Source: Endomicrobium sp. (GTDB lineage Bacteria; Elusimicrobiota; Endomicrobiia; Endomicrobiales; Endomicrobiaceae). From it: a stretch of 10,017 nucleotides of DNA. The translations under genes were made by a program, and so were the position numbers. The DNA is taken from the NCBI GenBank assembly GCA_031277075.1, contig JAISLV010000139.1, forward strand, positions 1 through 10,017. Reading direction: 5' to 3'. The notes beneath the pieces were generated by a model, which had not been told where the DNA came from, made no database searches, and saw only the letters and a program-made list of their open reading frames with translations. Positions 1 to 6,859 of this stretch are shown here, one piece after another (the first letter of the stretch is position 1; every line of letters starts with the position of its first letter).

Positions 1-118
1 CTTTAGGGCATCAGAAAATTTGTTCGTCATCGCTCTTAGGACGCGGCTTGCATTTTCTTCTTTGAACTGCCGTAAAATTTGCGGCAATTACAAACAGTAT
101 AGGTTTTTAGAGACACCC
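1..118 (+). repeat. MITE-like repeat, copy A (cut by window edge)
   Basis: This is the right part of a dispersed repeat that also occurs at 6860-7035 and 9116-9295. It shares the internal hairpin with loop GCTCTT and right arm AGGACG, the stretch TTTGAACTGCCG, the near-palindrome around TTTGCGGCA, and the right end GGTTTTTAGAGACACCC at 102-118. That end is the reverse complement of the left end of the complete copies. The left end lies before the window. No protein is encoded; small reading frames across it are spurious. It lies downstream of the terminator of the YD-repeat gene. Confidence 0.85.
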
Positions 119-172
119 ATTATGAAATTTTATCATAGCTTTCATGCATTTGCCGTGAAATCTATAAAAGCA

Positions 173-203
173 AAAACCCGACTTTAGAAAAAAGACGGGT
201 TTT
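173..203 (-). terminator. Rho-independent terminator of the YD-repeat gene
   Basis: AAAACCCG at 173-180 pairs with CGGGTTTT at 196-203 across a 15-base loop. Read on the minus strand the stem ends in GGGTTTTTGCTTTT, a U-rich tail, 29 bases after the stop codon at 232. Because the stem is flanked by A and T runs it could also stop plus-strand transcription. Confidence 0.8.
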
Positions 204-231
204 AATTATAATATTTTGCTTACGTCTTTAT

Positions 232-1500
232 TTATAAAGGGCTTGTTATATATTTATTGTCTATTAAACCGGCTTTTATCCATTTAATTATATCTTCGGC
301 TGTAGGTCTTGGTCCAGGCTTGTAAGGCTCAAAACCCTCAACTGTTTCAATAGGTCCCCAAATATGCTCGCTTTCCTTTGCGCCAATTTCTTTTATGACT
401 TGCGTTTCGCCTTTGATAGCGTCTCCGTATTCGCCAAGCTGTAAAACAAGCTCTCTTCTTTCATTTTTGAATATTGTCACCTGATTTACCCGCGCGTCAT
501 AAAGTCCTACAAGCTGCCCATTATAATAAAGATATTCGCTTATAAGCTGCTCGTTAAAAGTAGTGTATAAAGTTCTTCCGTCAATATCAAACCAAGTGGT
601 TTCTTGATTTTCTCTATTAAAAGTAGCGATAAGTTTTGAACCGTTCCAAAAATAATCCGTTATTATGGCGCCCGCATAATTTTTTGTGTATTGCTGCTTG
701 CCGTCTTTAAAATAAGTGGTACTTTTTGTAGTAGGGTCAAACGCGGTTACAAGAACATAATTGCCGTATTTATCGTAATCATAAATATAAGAAGTAAGCA
801 CTATTCCATCTTTATTTTCAGTATGCGTCATATTCCCTTGCGCGTCAAATTTAGTTACGTTTCCGTAAGCGTCGGTTTTAGAAATCAGATTGTTTAAATC
901 GTCATATTCATACTTAGCCATTCTATTGCCTTCATAATCAAGTTCATATGAAGGATTCCCGTTATCGTCAAAAACAGTTTTGCCTTGAGTCATTAAATTA
1001 GCTATAGAGCTTATGTTTTTTCCATATTCATCATACACATATTGTTTAGTCTGATTTTTATCTTTATCATATTCGGCTATAATTTTACCGCCAATATCAG
1101 TTTCTTTATAAGATATTATTTCGCCGAATTCATTAGTGACTTCTATCCAGTTTGTCCCAGATACATTTTTGCTTACGCTTAAAAGTTTTCCATTTTTATC
1201 CATACTCTGTTGAACGCCGTTTAGAGAATACGTTCTGCTGCCGTCTTTAGCTATGCTTAAAGCCATTTTTCCTGTAGGAGTATAAAATTGTTTATTGCCA
1301 GAGCTGTCTGTAGCCTGTATTATTCTGTTAGGGAGGATTCTGCTCATTTGATTGGGCTTTGCATAACCGCGTAAATCTTCAACAGGACGGGCGGCGTTTC
1401 CAAAGCCGAACATATACGGGTTTTTGCCCGACATAGGCGCCGCGTTAAGATTTACGGATATTAATAAAAGCGCCAATAAAATTGAATTAAATTTTCTCAT
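232..1500 (-). CDS. Secreted YD-repeat (RHS-like) protein
   Basis: The 422-residue product starts with a signal peptide (charged MRKF, hydrophobic core 7-16, likely cleavage after LNA at residue 20), so it is exported. Residues about 65-345 are a series of irregular YD/RHS-type repeats rich in Tyr, Asp, Gly and Asn, for example YVYDEYG at 154-160, YEYDDLNN at 197-204, AYGNVTKFDAQGN at 211-223 and YDYDKYGN at 240-247. Such repeats build beta-strand shells in RHS and teneurin-type proteins. The protein is far shorter than RHS toxins, has no recognisable RHS core or toxin tip, and ends in a short non-repeat tail (about 375-422) containing PYKPGPRPT. The start has a very strong ribosome binding site (AAAGGAGGAG) and a possible promoter of its own. 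Its role is unknown; a surface or periplasmic binding function is a guess. Confidence 0.75.
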   Translation of the reverse strand: MRKFNSILLALLLISVNLNAAPMSGKNPYMFGFGNAARPVEDLRGYAKPNQMSRILPNRIIQATDSSGNKQFYTPTGKMALSIAKDGSRTYSLNGVQQSMDKNGKLLSVSKNVSGTNWIEVTNEFGEIISYKETDIGGKIIAEYDKDKNQTKQYVYDEYGKNISSIANLMTQGKTVFDDNGNPSYELDYEGNRMAKYEYDDLNNLISKTDAYGNVTKFDAQGNMTHTENKDGIVLTSYIYDYDKYGNYVLVTAFDPTTKSTTYFKDGKQQYTKNYAGAIITDYFWNGSKLIATFNRENQETTWFDIDGRTLYTTFNEQLISEYLYYNGQLVGLYDARVNQVTIFKNERRELVLQLGEYGDAIKGETQVIKEIGAKESEHIWGPIETVEGFEPYKPGPRPTAEDIIKWIKAGLIDNKYITSPL

Positions 1501-1527
1501 ATACTCCTCCTTTCTTTATCCGTAAAT

Positions 1528-1558
1528 ATTATACATTTGAGAGTTGAAATCCGCTCAA
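1528..1558 (-). promoter_or_regulatory. Possible promoter of the YD-repeat gene
   Basis: On the minus strand a perfect -10 box TATAAT (1528-1533) lies 27 bases before the start codon. The best -35 candidate, TTGAGC (1553-1558), is 19 bases upstream, which is longer than ideal. The strong ribosome binding site follows at about 1505-1514. The -10 is convincing, the -35 less so. Confidence 0.45.
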
Positions 1559-1594
1559 AAGAAGTGTGAACTTTTTGTAAATTCTACAAGACCG

Positions 1595-1990
1595 CTATTT
1601 TCCGCCAGAAGGATTTAAAGAGGGCAAATCAAATTTCGCCACGCCTATTTTAAACCTTACGGGATTTTCAGCAATAGTTTCGCCTTCGCTCGGCTCGTAA
1701 ATAGTTCCGAAAACCGTAACAGTTTTATTAAGGTTTTGAAGCAAAGCGTCTTTTTGCTCGCCCAGAAGAACATAATATAATCCGTTGCTTCCCTTGAGAT
1801 AGACGGAATCGCCGTCTTGTTGGATAGTTCCGCTTACTTTTATCATAAAGTCGGCAGTTCTTTGCGGCGCTTGTGTTTTAGCTCTCATATACCTTGTTAT
1901 TATTACGGGGCCGACGGCTATTAAAACGGCTAAAAATAATATTATTCCCCCGAAAATCACCCATTTTTTCTTGCTTTTAACCGGCTCCAT
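1595..1990 (-). CDS. Single-TM protein of unknown function
   Basis: The 131-residue product has a basic N-terminus (KSKKK), one membrane segment at about 10-32, and a soluble part of about 95 residues that would lie outside the cytoplasm. The soluble part alternates short beta-like stretches (FMIKVSGTI, SVYLKG, LYYVLLG, KTVTVFGTI, VRFKIGVAKF), compatible with a small beta barrel such as an OB-like fold; this is inferred from pattern only. I do not recognise the family. The start is fixed by GGAGG with a 5-base spacer before ATG. It lies 94 bases upstream of the YD-repeat gene on the same strand, so co-transcription is possible. A repeat copy occupies its 5' leader. Confidence 0.7.
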   Translation of the reverse strand: MEPVKSKKKWVIFGGIILFLAVLIAVGPVIITRYMRAKTQAPQRTADFMIKVSGTIQQDGDSVYLKGSNGLYYVLLGEQKDALLQNLNKTVTVFGTIYEPSEGETIAENPVRFKIGVAKFDLPSLNPSGGK

Positions 1991-2011
1991 AATGCCTCCA
2001 TTTTTATATTT

Positions 2012-2096
2012 GAGCGTCCCTAAAAACCCTAACGCCCGCGCTTACCGCCTTACTCTTTGCGGCATTTGCGGGTGTTATATGTTTTTAGAGACATCC
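2012..2096. repeat. MITE-like repeat, copy B (85-bp short form)
   Basis: Both ends match the repeat family: GAGCGTCCCTAAAAACCC on the left and GTTTTTAGAGACATCC on the right. The middle of the longer copies is missing. The two halves are complementary for nearly their whole length (CGCCCGCG side against CGGGTGTT side, ACCGC against GCGGC), so the copy is essentially one long imperfect hairpin with a short loop near 2050-2058. It is flanked by ATTT on each side (2008-2011 and 2097-2100), which may be a 4-bp target duplication or chance in AT-rich DNA. It sits between the promoter and the ribosome binding site of the single-TM gene. Confidence 0.8.
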
Positions 2097-2118
2097 ATTT
2101 AACATTTCTTCTATGAGA

Positions 2119-2147
2119 ATTTTAGCTCTTTTTTATTTCTTTTGCAA
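2119..2147 (-). promoter_or_regulatory. Sigma70-type promoter of the single-TM gene
   Basis: On the minus strand TTGCAA (2142-2147) and TAAAAT (2119-2124) are separated by exactly 17 bases. Transcription would start near 2112, so the leader of roughly 120 bases would contain the whole 85-bp hairpin repeat before the ribosome binding site at about 1996-2000. Confidence 0.55.
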
Positions 2148-2167
2148 TAACATCTGCTAAAAAATCT

Positions 2168-2203
2168 TTGTAAAATCATTCTTGCAAGTCTTGTAAAATC
2201 ATT
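2168..2203. repeat. Direct repeat pair between divergent promoters
   Basis: TTGTAAAATCATT occurs at 2168-2180 and again at 2191-2203, a 23-base period, with the small palindrome CTTGCAAG between them (2181-2188). The pair lies between the minus-strand promoter at 2119-2147 and the plus-strand promoter at 2239-2267, so it could be a shared operator. The repeat is plain in the sequence; the regulatory role is inference. Confidence 0.5.
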
Positions 2204-2238
2204 TAAAAATGACGCCGAAAAAGTTAAGAAAAAACAGT

Positions 2239-2267
2239 TTGACTAATATTAATTTATTTCATAAAAT
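2239..2267 (+). promoter_or_regulatory. Sigma70-type promoter of the membrane protein gene
   Basis: TTGACT (2239-2244) and TAAAAT (2262-2267) are spaced by 17 bases, giving a start site near 2274 and a short leader that runs directly into the AAAGGAGG ribosome binding site at 2284-2291. This supports the start codon at 2299 rather than the longer in-frame start at 2209. Confidence 0.6.
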
Positions 2268-2298
2268 TATCACATCTAAATCAAAAGGAGGCCTTTTA

Positions 2299-2961
2299 AT
2301 GTCACAATCGGCTTTTGAAATTCAGGAAGTTATTTCTTTAGGTTGGGAAGCGTTTAAGAAGAATGCTTTGCTCTTTATCGTGTTGCTGCTGCTTTCTTTG
2401 GTTGCAAATATTATCATAAGCGCCATTTCGGGAGTAATTGCTCTGCCTGCAGTTATCGCCTCGATTTTATCAACCGCCGTAGGAGCTTATTTTATGCTTT
2501 CAACCGCAAGAGCCTGCAGCGCGGCGTCAGAAGGGCAATCTCCGTCTTGGGAAGTTTTAAAAAACGACTGGAAGCCATTTGGTAAATTTTTTATTATTTT
2601 TATATTGTTAAGTCTAATTTTTATTATTTCGGCGATTTTATTATTAATACCTTTTCTATTTGCTTTAGCTCTTTTCCTTTGCGTTCCTTATATTTTCGCG
2701 GCAAATCCAGAAATCGGCATACTGGAAATTTTTCAAAAAAGCTTTAATATTTCAATAAAACATATTTGGGTTCTTATCCTTTATATTCTCTTATGGTTTA
2801 TAATCGTTTTTGTTACGGCAATAGTCACATTAGGTCTTGCCGTTTTGATAACCGTTCCGTTGTTTTATCTATCTTCGGCGTTTGTCTATAGAAAACTTGA
2901 CGCGGACTCAAGCGGAGTGGTTGAAATCCCCTTAGCGCAAACCGAGACCGAAGCAGAATAA
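2299..2961 (+). CDS. Multi-pass membrane protein (DUF975/YciC-like)
   Basis: The 220-residue product is a polytopic inner-membrane protein. Hydrophobic segments lie at about 22-44, 46-68, 96-118, 119-136, 156-178 and 179-196. The N-terminal phrase on a LGWEAFKKN pattern, the cytoplasmic stretch SPSWEVLKNDWKPFGKF after the second hairpin, and the repeat of the same architecture in the second half resemble DUF975/YciC-type membrane proteins of unknown function. The C-terminus is acidic (QTETEAE). ATG at 2299 was chosen because AAAGGAGG lies 7 bases upstream and the promoter at 2239-2267 lies inside the longer open frame, whose extra 30 residues are polar and unlikely. It is transcribed divergently from the single-TM gene and is the only plus-strand gene here. 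The family assignment is tentative. Confidence 0.75.
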   Translation: MSQSAFEIQEVISLGWEAFKKNALLFIVLLLLSLVANIIISAISGVIALPAVIASILSTAVGAYFMLSTARACSAASEGQSPSWEVLKNDWKPFGKFFIIFILLSLIFIISAILLLIPFLFALALFLCVPYIFAANPEIGILEIFQKSFNISIKHIWVLILYILLWFIIVFVTAIVTLGLAVLITVPLFYLSSAFVYRKLDADSSGVVEIPLAQTETEAE

Positions 2962-2976
2962 ATATTTCGCAAAACA

Positions 2977-3019
2977 AAAAAAAGCGCGTCCAAAGATTTT
3001 ATTTGGACGCGCTTTTTTT
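2977..3019 (+). terminator. Bidirectional Rho-independent terminator
   Basis: An 11-bp perfect stem, GCGCGTCCAAA (2984-2994) with TTTGGACGCGC (3002-3012), has a 7-base loop and is flanked by seven A on the left and seven T on the right. It lies between convergent genes, 15 bases after the membrane protein stop and 10 bases after the nuclease stop, and should terminate both strands. Confidence 0.93.
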
Positions 3020-3029
3020 ATTTTACTTT

Positions 3030-3914
3030 TTATCTTCCCGCGCAAATTTCTTTATAGCTGCAATACTTGCAAAAAAAACTTCTTTCGGCAAACGGAAATT
3101 CTTTTTTGTCTTTGGGAACGTTTTTATTTATATCGGTAAGATACGAATACATTTCCTTCGTCTCGTTTTCAACGTTCAAAGCAAAATCAGATATTTTTTT
3201 AGCGTCAATTTGAACTCTTTTTTCGCTGTAATCGGGAAATAAATAAACTATCGCGGGCGAAATATCAGAAGCGGGTTTTTCAAAATGATAATTAGCCCAA
3301 AGCGAGTAGCCAGTAAGCTGTTTATTATGTTTCGTTTCGTCTGGTTTTCCCGTTTTCCAATCCAAAATATAAATTTTGTCGTCTACTGGGAACAAAAAAT
3401 CAACTTTGCAAAAAGCTTTATAAGCGTTTATTCTTGTCTCGCCAAAACCCTCAGGCTCTATAATCCAAAACGCGCTTTGCGCAACGGCGTATTTTTCTAT
3501 CCATTTAAAACGCTCGCTTTCAATAAAATTTTCAAGCATTATTTTTATTTTCGCATAAATTTCTGAAGGCGAAATTATCTCGTTTCCGTAATAGGATTCA
3601 AAAAAAACTTTCGAAGAACAATATTTTTGCGTCATATCAAAAGCGTATTTAAAAAATTTATCTTTATTTATCGGCTTAGAACTTTTTTTAAAACGCTCCA
3701 GCATATCCCTTATTATGTCGTGCGTTATATTTCCCGCCTCAAGCGCTTTTGAAGTCAAAAATTTTAGAAATTGTATTTTTTCAAAAGGAATTTCTTTATC
3801 GTATTTTGCGTAATAGTCGTAAAAATATTGCCTTTTGCAGTTTGTAAATTTATCATAGCGAGAAACAGACCAGCCTAAAATATCCGTATATGGAAATTTT
3901 TTTATAGCGTTCAT
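3030..3914 (-). CDS. RecB/Cas4-like PD-(D/E)XK nuclease with Fe-S cysteines
   Basis: The 294-residue product carries the full RecB-family nuclease pattern: N-terminal SVSRYDKFTNCKRQYFYDY, GNITHDII with His65, CKVDFLF with Asp172, ILDWKTGKP with Asp185 and Lys187, and QLTGY with Gln199 and Tyr203. Four cysteines (Cys26, Cys282, Cys285, Cys291; the last three as CxxCx5C) are placed as in the 4Fe-4S nuclease domains of AddB and Cas4. It should therefore be a metal-dependent DNA exonuclease or endonuclease, probably in DNA repair or end processing. No helicase domain, CRISPR array or cas gene is seen nearby, so it is a stand-alone PDDEXK_1-type protein. Its start codon overlaps the stop of the upstream exporter gene (TAATG), indicating translational coupling. 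All key residues are present; the substrate cannot be read from sequence. Confidence 0.85.
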   Translation of the reverse strand: MNAIKKFPYTDILGWSVSRYDKFTNCKRQYFYDYYAKYDKEIPFEKIQFLKFLTSKALEAGNITHDIIRDMLERFKKSSKPINKDKFFKYAFDMTQKYCSSKVFFESYYGNEIISPSEIYAKIKIMLENFIESERFKWIEKYAVAQSAFWIIEPEGFGETRINAYKAFCKVDFLFPVDDKIYILDWKTGKPDETKHNKQLTGYSLWANYHFEKPASDISPAIVYLFPDYSEKRVQIDAKKISDFALNVENETKEMYSYLTDINKNVPKDKKEFPFAERSFFCKYCSYKEICAGR

Positions 3915-4483
3915 TATTTTATTACAGCCTCCAGTATAAGACCAGCAGTTCCTATTATTATAAAAAGAGACGCGGCAATATATTTTATTGTTTTTGCAGG
4001 GAGTTTTTTGCCGAGAATTAAACCGACGGCAATTCCCAAAAGATTTGCTAAAAACATTCCGCTAAACGCTCCAAAAAAAACTCCAATTGGGTTTTCGTTC
4101 ATAGCAAGAGTCATTGCGGCTATTTGCGTTTTATCGCCAAATTCAGAAATGAAAAACAAAATTGCGACGGTAAAAAAAGGATTTATAATAACTTTTTTTT
4201 GAACGCCTTTTTCATCTTCATTTTTATCAAGCAAAGTCCACAATCCAAATAGAATAAAAAGAACGTAAGACGCTGTTTTTATAATCCCTACGGGCAAAAT
4301 ATCTGAAATCAATCCGCCTGCGCAAACGGCTATTAAATTCGTCAGCGCCGTAGCGGCGGCTATTGCAACAATTACCTGCGAAGTTTTAAATCTAGCCGTA
4401 AAAGCTAAAGCCGCAAGCTGCGTTTTATCGCCCATCTCGGCTATAAAAATCAAAAGAAACGAAGTTAAAAAAGCAGAAGTCAT
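3914..4483 (-). CDS. GDT1/TMEM165 (UPF0016) family cation exporter
   Basis: The 189-residue protein has two homologous halves, each with the family signature: EMGDKTQLAALAF (Glu16, Gly18, Asp19, Lys20, Thr21) and EFGDKTQIAAMTL (Glu114, Gly116, Asp117, Lys118, Thr119). About six hydrophobic segments and a short polar cytoplasmic loop (LLDKNEDEKGVQKK, 84-97) separate the halves. Members of this family export Mn2+ or exchange Ca2+/Mn2+ for protons; bacterial members such as MneA protect against manganese. The start overlaps the stop of the lipoprotein gene and its own stop overlaps the start of the nuclease gene, one base each, so all three are translated from one mRNA. I see no Mn-sensing (yybP-ykoY) riboswitch, which is expected since the gene is internal to the operon. 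Confidence 0.92.
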   Translation of the reverse strand: MTSAFLTSFLLIFIAEMGDKTQLAALAFTARFKTSQVIVAIAAATALTNLIAVCAGGLISDILPVGIIKTASYVLFILFGLWTLLDKNEDEKGVQKKVIINPFFTVAILFFISEFGDKTQIAAMTLAMNENPIGVFFGAFSGMFLANLLGIAVGLILGKKLPAKTIKYIAASLFIIIGTAGLILEAVIK

Positions 4484-4893
4484 TATTTTTTACCAACCGC
4501 CGTATTTTCAAGCGTTTCAGAAAGTTTTCTGTTTTGCTCTCTCAAATTTTTTATCTCAAGCTCCTGCCTTGTTATTTTATGTCTCAATTTTAGCCTATCC
4601 GCCGCTATGGCGGCAAACGTCTTACTTTTGCCAGCCTTTGAGGAACGCATATATTTTTCAAGTTGTTCGGCTTGACTTTGATAATCAGAGGCTATTTTTT
4701 TTATGTATTCGTTTCTTTCTTCAAGGCTTTCAATTTCGGCAGTCATTTTTTTGTTTTCCTGCTCTAATTTATGCTGAGATATTTGGATTTGTTCAAGTTG
4801 AACCAAAACTTTATCGTATTTTGCGCTTGAAACGCAAGAACATAATAAAAAAGACGCAGGTAATAATAAAACCGCAACTGTTTTCATAAACAT
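4483..4893 (-). CDS. Small coiled-coil lipoprotein
   Basis: The 136-residue product has a lipoprotein signal: MFMK, hydrophobic segment 5-16, then LLCSC with the probable lipidated Cys20 (Leu at -3, Ser at -1). Residues about 24-85 and 96-130 are strongly heptad-like and rich in Glu, Lys, Gln and Leu (for example KLEQENKKMTAEIESLEERN at 42-61), predicting a long coiled coil in two parts. A basic end (VGKK) follows. It is probably anchored to the membrane and facing the periplasm; I cannot assign a function. A second ATG two codons on (MKTV) is equally possible, and neither start has a clear Shine-Dalgarno sequence. It begins 51 bases after the DUF2207 gene stops and overlaps the exporter gene by one base. 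Confidence 0.75.
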   Translation of the reverse strand: MFMKTVAVLLLPASFLLCSCVSSAKYDKVLVQLEQIQISQHKLEQENKKMTAEIESLEERNEYIKKIASDYQSQAEQLEKYMRSSKAGKSKTFAAIAADRLKLRHKITRQELEIKNLREQNRKLSETLENTAVGKK

Positions 4894-4944
4894 ATTTTAG
4901 CAAATAACTATAAACTGTATAAACTTCTTCTTTCTATGCCGTTA

Positions 4945-6723
4945 TCAGCGCCCGCCTCCGCCCCCGCCGCCAAAACCTCCGCCTGAAAATCCGCCCCCGC
5001 CTGCTCCGCTTCCTCTGTTTTTAGGCGCGGCGTTTGCTATAGAAGAAAGTATCAATCCTCTTTGAAGAGCGTTTCTTCCGCCTAGCGTATTTAAATATCT
5101 GTTCATAGCAGCGTCAGGCAATATCTTTTCAAAGTCGCTCATCCATTTATTTTCCATGCCGAAAGCAAAAGCGTAAGGCAGATAATCTGCAAAAATTCGC
5201 TCGGCGTCAACGGGGTTAGACATAGCCACGCGCCTTTCCTCAGCTACAGTCATATATCTGTAAAACCCTTTGATTTTTATCAAAAGCGCGCGCCCTTCAT
5301 GAGTAAGATTGTCTATTATTGACGCATAAATTACAAGTCCTAAAGCCGCCGCCGCAAACAATACTTCAGCAACTATATATTGCGCCGGCGCTTCCTTTAA
5401 AATTGAATAAAAAAATATAAAGTAAAAAGCTAACACGGCAAAAAACAGCAAGGGTTTTAAAAGTTTAGGCGCAGGAATATTTGAAATTACTACAATAAAA
5501 ATACAGAACTGAAAATTGAGAAAAATTGCAGGCGCAAGATTTCCTATAAAAGCAGCCTGCATTAAAATAAGCGCAATAATCGGCGGCGCAATATACTTTG
5601 CATTTGCAATAAGATATTTTTTTTTCTCGCGTTTAAAATAATTGTTAATTGAATTTATGCATGAATTAAGAGCAGACCAATTTGCATTTGTCAGCGCAAA
5701 AGATTTTTTACCGTTAAAAAAAGACGTCAATATTGTTTTTTCTTCCTTAGGCAGCCCGTCGGTATTTTTATCTTTAAGATGCAAAACGGCGTTTTTTGAA
5801 AGAAAAGATTTTTCTTCAGATATTTCTATCTTACCTTTCATCGCAAGACTTACTAAAGACGCGGCAAACATTTTTTTATCTTCAGTTCTTTTCCAAATGC
5901 AGCGCATAAAGGCTGGCGAAATATCTTTTGGCGGGACAAACTCTGTAACTATCGTATCAACAGGATCTTTTCCAACTTTAAACCAAGTGTAGACATAATA
6001 AAAAAGTAAAACCGCAAAAATCAAAGAAGCGTAAAACAAAACAAACGCCGGGTCTACTGCTGCGATATGTTCTTCTTTATGAACGTAGGATTGCGCCGCG
6101 CCTTTTGTAAAAGCTACTGCGACGGTAAATCCTTCGCCCGGATACAGAGGTTTTGTCGTCTTAAAAAAATTATCTTCTGACGCTATCGCGTCTTTGCCTT
6201 TTGCGCCTTTTTTGCCCGTATATAAAGACGTTAAATCGCTTTTAATTACGGCTTCTTTAGGAAGCAAAATGCGAAAAGACGCGCGTTCTATTGTAAAATC
6301 CCAGCCGTTTCCCGTTACATTCCAATAAACTTCGTCGTAATCGTCAAAAGAACCTACAAGCCTTTCAACTTTGTAAGTAAGCTCGTAGACATGCCGCCCT
6401 TTTGATATAAAATTGTCGCCGCCGAAATTTATGCGAAGCATACTGTTTTTTCTTTCTAAAAACGAATCGCAAGGCGCGCCGTCCATAGTTAAAGAAATAA
6501 ATCGTATCGGAACTTGCGCAGCGTTTGGCAAATCCCTATAAATCCCGCGCCGAATTTTTATATTGTCGCTGTTTAAACTTATACGCTCTAAAACAATTGC
6601 AGAGCCGTCTTTTTGAACTCGCATTTCAACGTCAAAATCAAAAATTTTTTCCTGCGCGTTTGCCGCAGCGCAAAAAGTAAAAACAAAAAATATAGCTAAA
6701 AAAATCCGCCTTATTCTTTTCAT
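4945..6723 (-). CDS. DUF2207 membrane protein with glycine-rich tail (YciQ-like)
   Basis: From ATG at 6723 the product has 592 residues. A signal peptide ends near ANA at 23. Residues about 27-210 form the exported DUF2207 domain (conserved features include RRGIYRDLP at 58-66 and VYWNVTGNGWDF at 133-144). A first TM segment lies at about 227-247, a cytoplasmic region at 248-375 (VPPKDISPAF, MFAASLVSLAMKGKI), then hydrophobic segments at about 377-416, 424-441 and 449-470. A conserved C-terminal part follows (GFYRYMTVAEERR, FADYLPYAFAFGMENKW). The last 22 residues are almost only Gly, Ser and Phe, a tail typical of this family. Its function is unknown. A GTG three codons upstream gives a longer frame, but ATG at 6723 has AAGGG 8 bases upstream and leads straight into the signal peptide. 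It heads the lipoprotein-exporter-nuclease operon. Confidence 0.88.
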   Translation of the reverse strand: MKRIRRIFLAIFFVFTFCAAANAQEKIFDFDVEMRVQKDGSAIVLERISLNSDNIKIRRGIYRDLPNAAQVPIRFISLTMDGAPCDSFLERKNSMLRINFGGDNFISKGRHVYELTYKVERLVGSFDDYDEVYWNVTGNGWDFTIERASFRILLPKEAVIKSDLTSLYTGKKGAKGKDAIASEDNFFKTTKPLYPGEGFTVAVAFTKGAAQSYVHKEEHIAAVDPAFVLFYASLIFAVLLFYYVYTWFKVGKDPVDTIVTEFVPPKDISPAFMRCIWKRTEDKKMFAASLVSLAMKGKIEISEEKSFLSKNAVLHLKDKNTDGLPKEEKTILTSFFNGKKSFALTNANWSALNSCINSINNYFKREKKKYLIANAKYIAPPIIALILMQAAFIGNLAPAIFLNFQFCIFIVVISNIPAPKLLKPLLFFAVLAFYFIFFYSILKEAPAQYIVAEVLFAAAALGLVIYASIIDNLTHEGRALLIKIKGFYRYMTVAEERRVAMSNPVDAERIFADYLPYAFAFGMENKWMSDFEKILPDAAMNRYLNTLGGRNALQRGLILSSIANAAPKNRGSGAGGGGFSGGGFGGGGGGGR

Positions 6724-6734
6724 TAGAGACACCC
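6723..6734 (-). repeat. Solo end of the MITE-like repeat at a ribosome binding site
   Basis: GGGTGTCTCTAA on the minus strand matches the first 12 bases of the repeat ends seen at 9116 and 6860, with no body of the repeat beside it. Its GGG is part of the ribosome binding site (AAAAGGG, 6732-6738) of the DUF2207 gene, and its last base is the A of the start codon. A 12-base exact match is unlikely by chance in 10 kb, so a remnant of an excised or degraded copy is plausible. Confidence 0.5.
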
Positions 6735-6805
6735 TTTTGCCTTTTGTGCTTGCTTAAATGCCTATACGCTTAGCCGCGTTCTTTGTTTCCTTACATATTT
6801 AACAA

Positions 6806-6850
6806 AATAAAAACCTCTCTATGCAAATATGCGCACGGAGAGGCTTTTAT
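6806..6850 (-). terminator. Rho-independent terminator of the rplK-rplA unit
   Basis: On the minus strand CCTCTC (6838-6843) pairs with GAGAGG (6814-6819) across an 18-base loop, and is followed by TTTTTATTTTG. A T-rich stretch on the other side (TTTTATTTTCTT) means it could also act on the plus strand. It ends the ribosomal protein transcript about 200 bases after the rplA stop, with a repeat copy in between. Confidence 0.8.
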
Positions 6851-6859
6851 TTTCTTATT

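Noticed and set aside
2209..2298. 30-residue N-terminal extension of the membrane protein
   Set aside because: No ribosome binding site at 2209, and a strong promoter (2239-2267) and AAAGGAGG (2284-2291) lie inside it.
3030..3914. A Cas4 gene of a CRISPR system
   Set aside because: The nuclease is Cas4-like, but there are no cas genes and no regularly spaced repeats in the window; the dispersed repeats are hairpin elements far apart.
6724..6732. GTG start three codons before the DUF2207 ATG
   Set aside because: It lies inside the repeat-end remnant and is only 0-2 bases from the GGG of the ribosome binding site; ATG at 6723 is better spaced.
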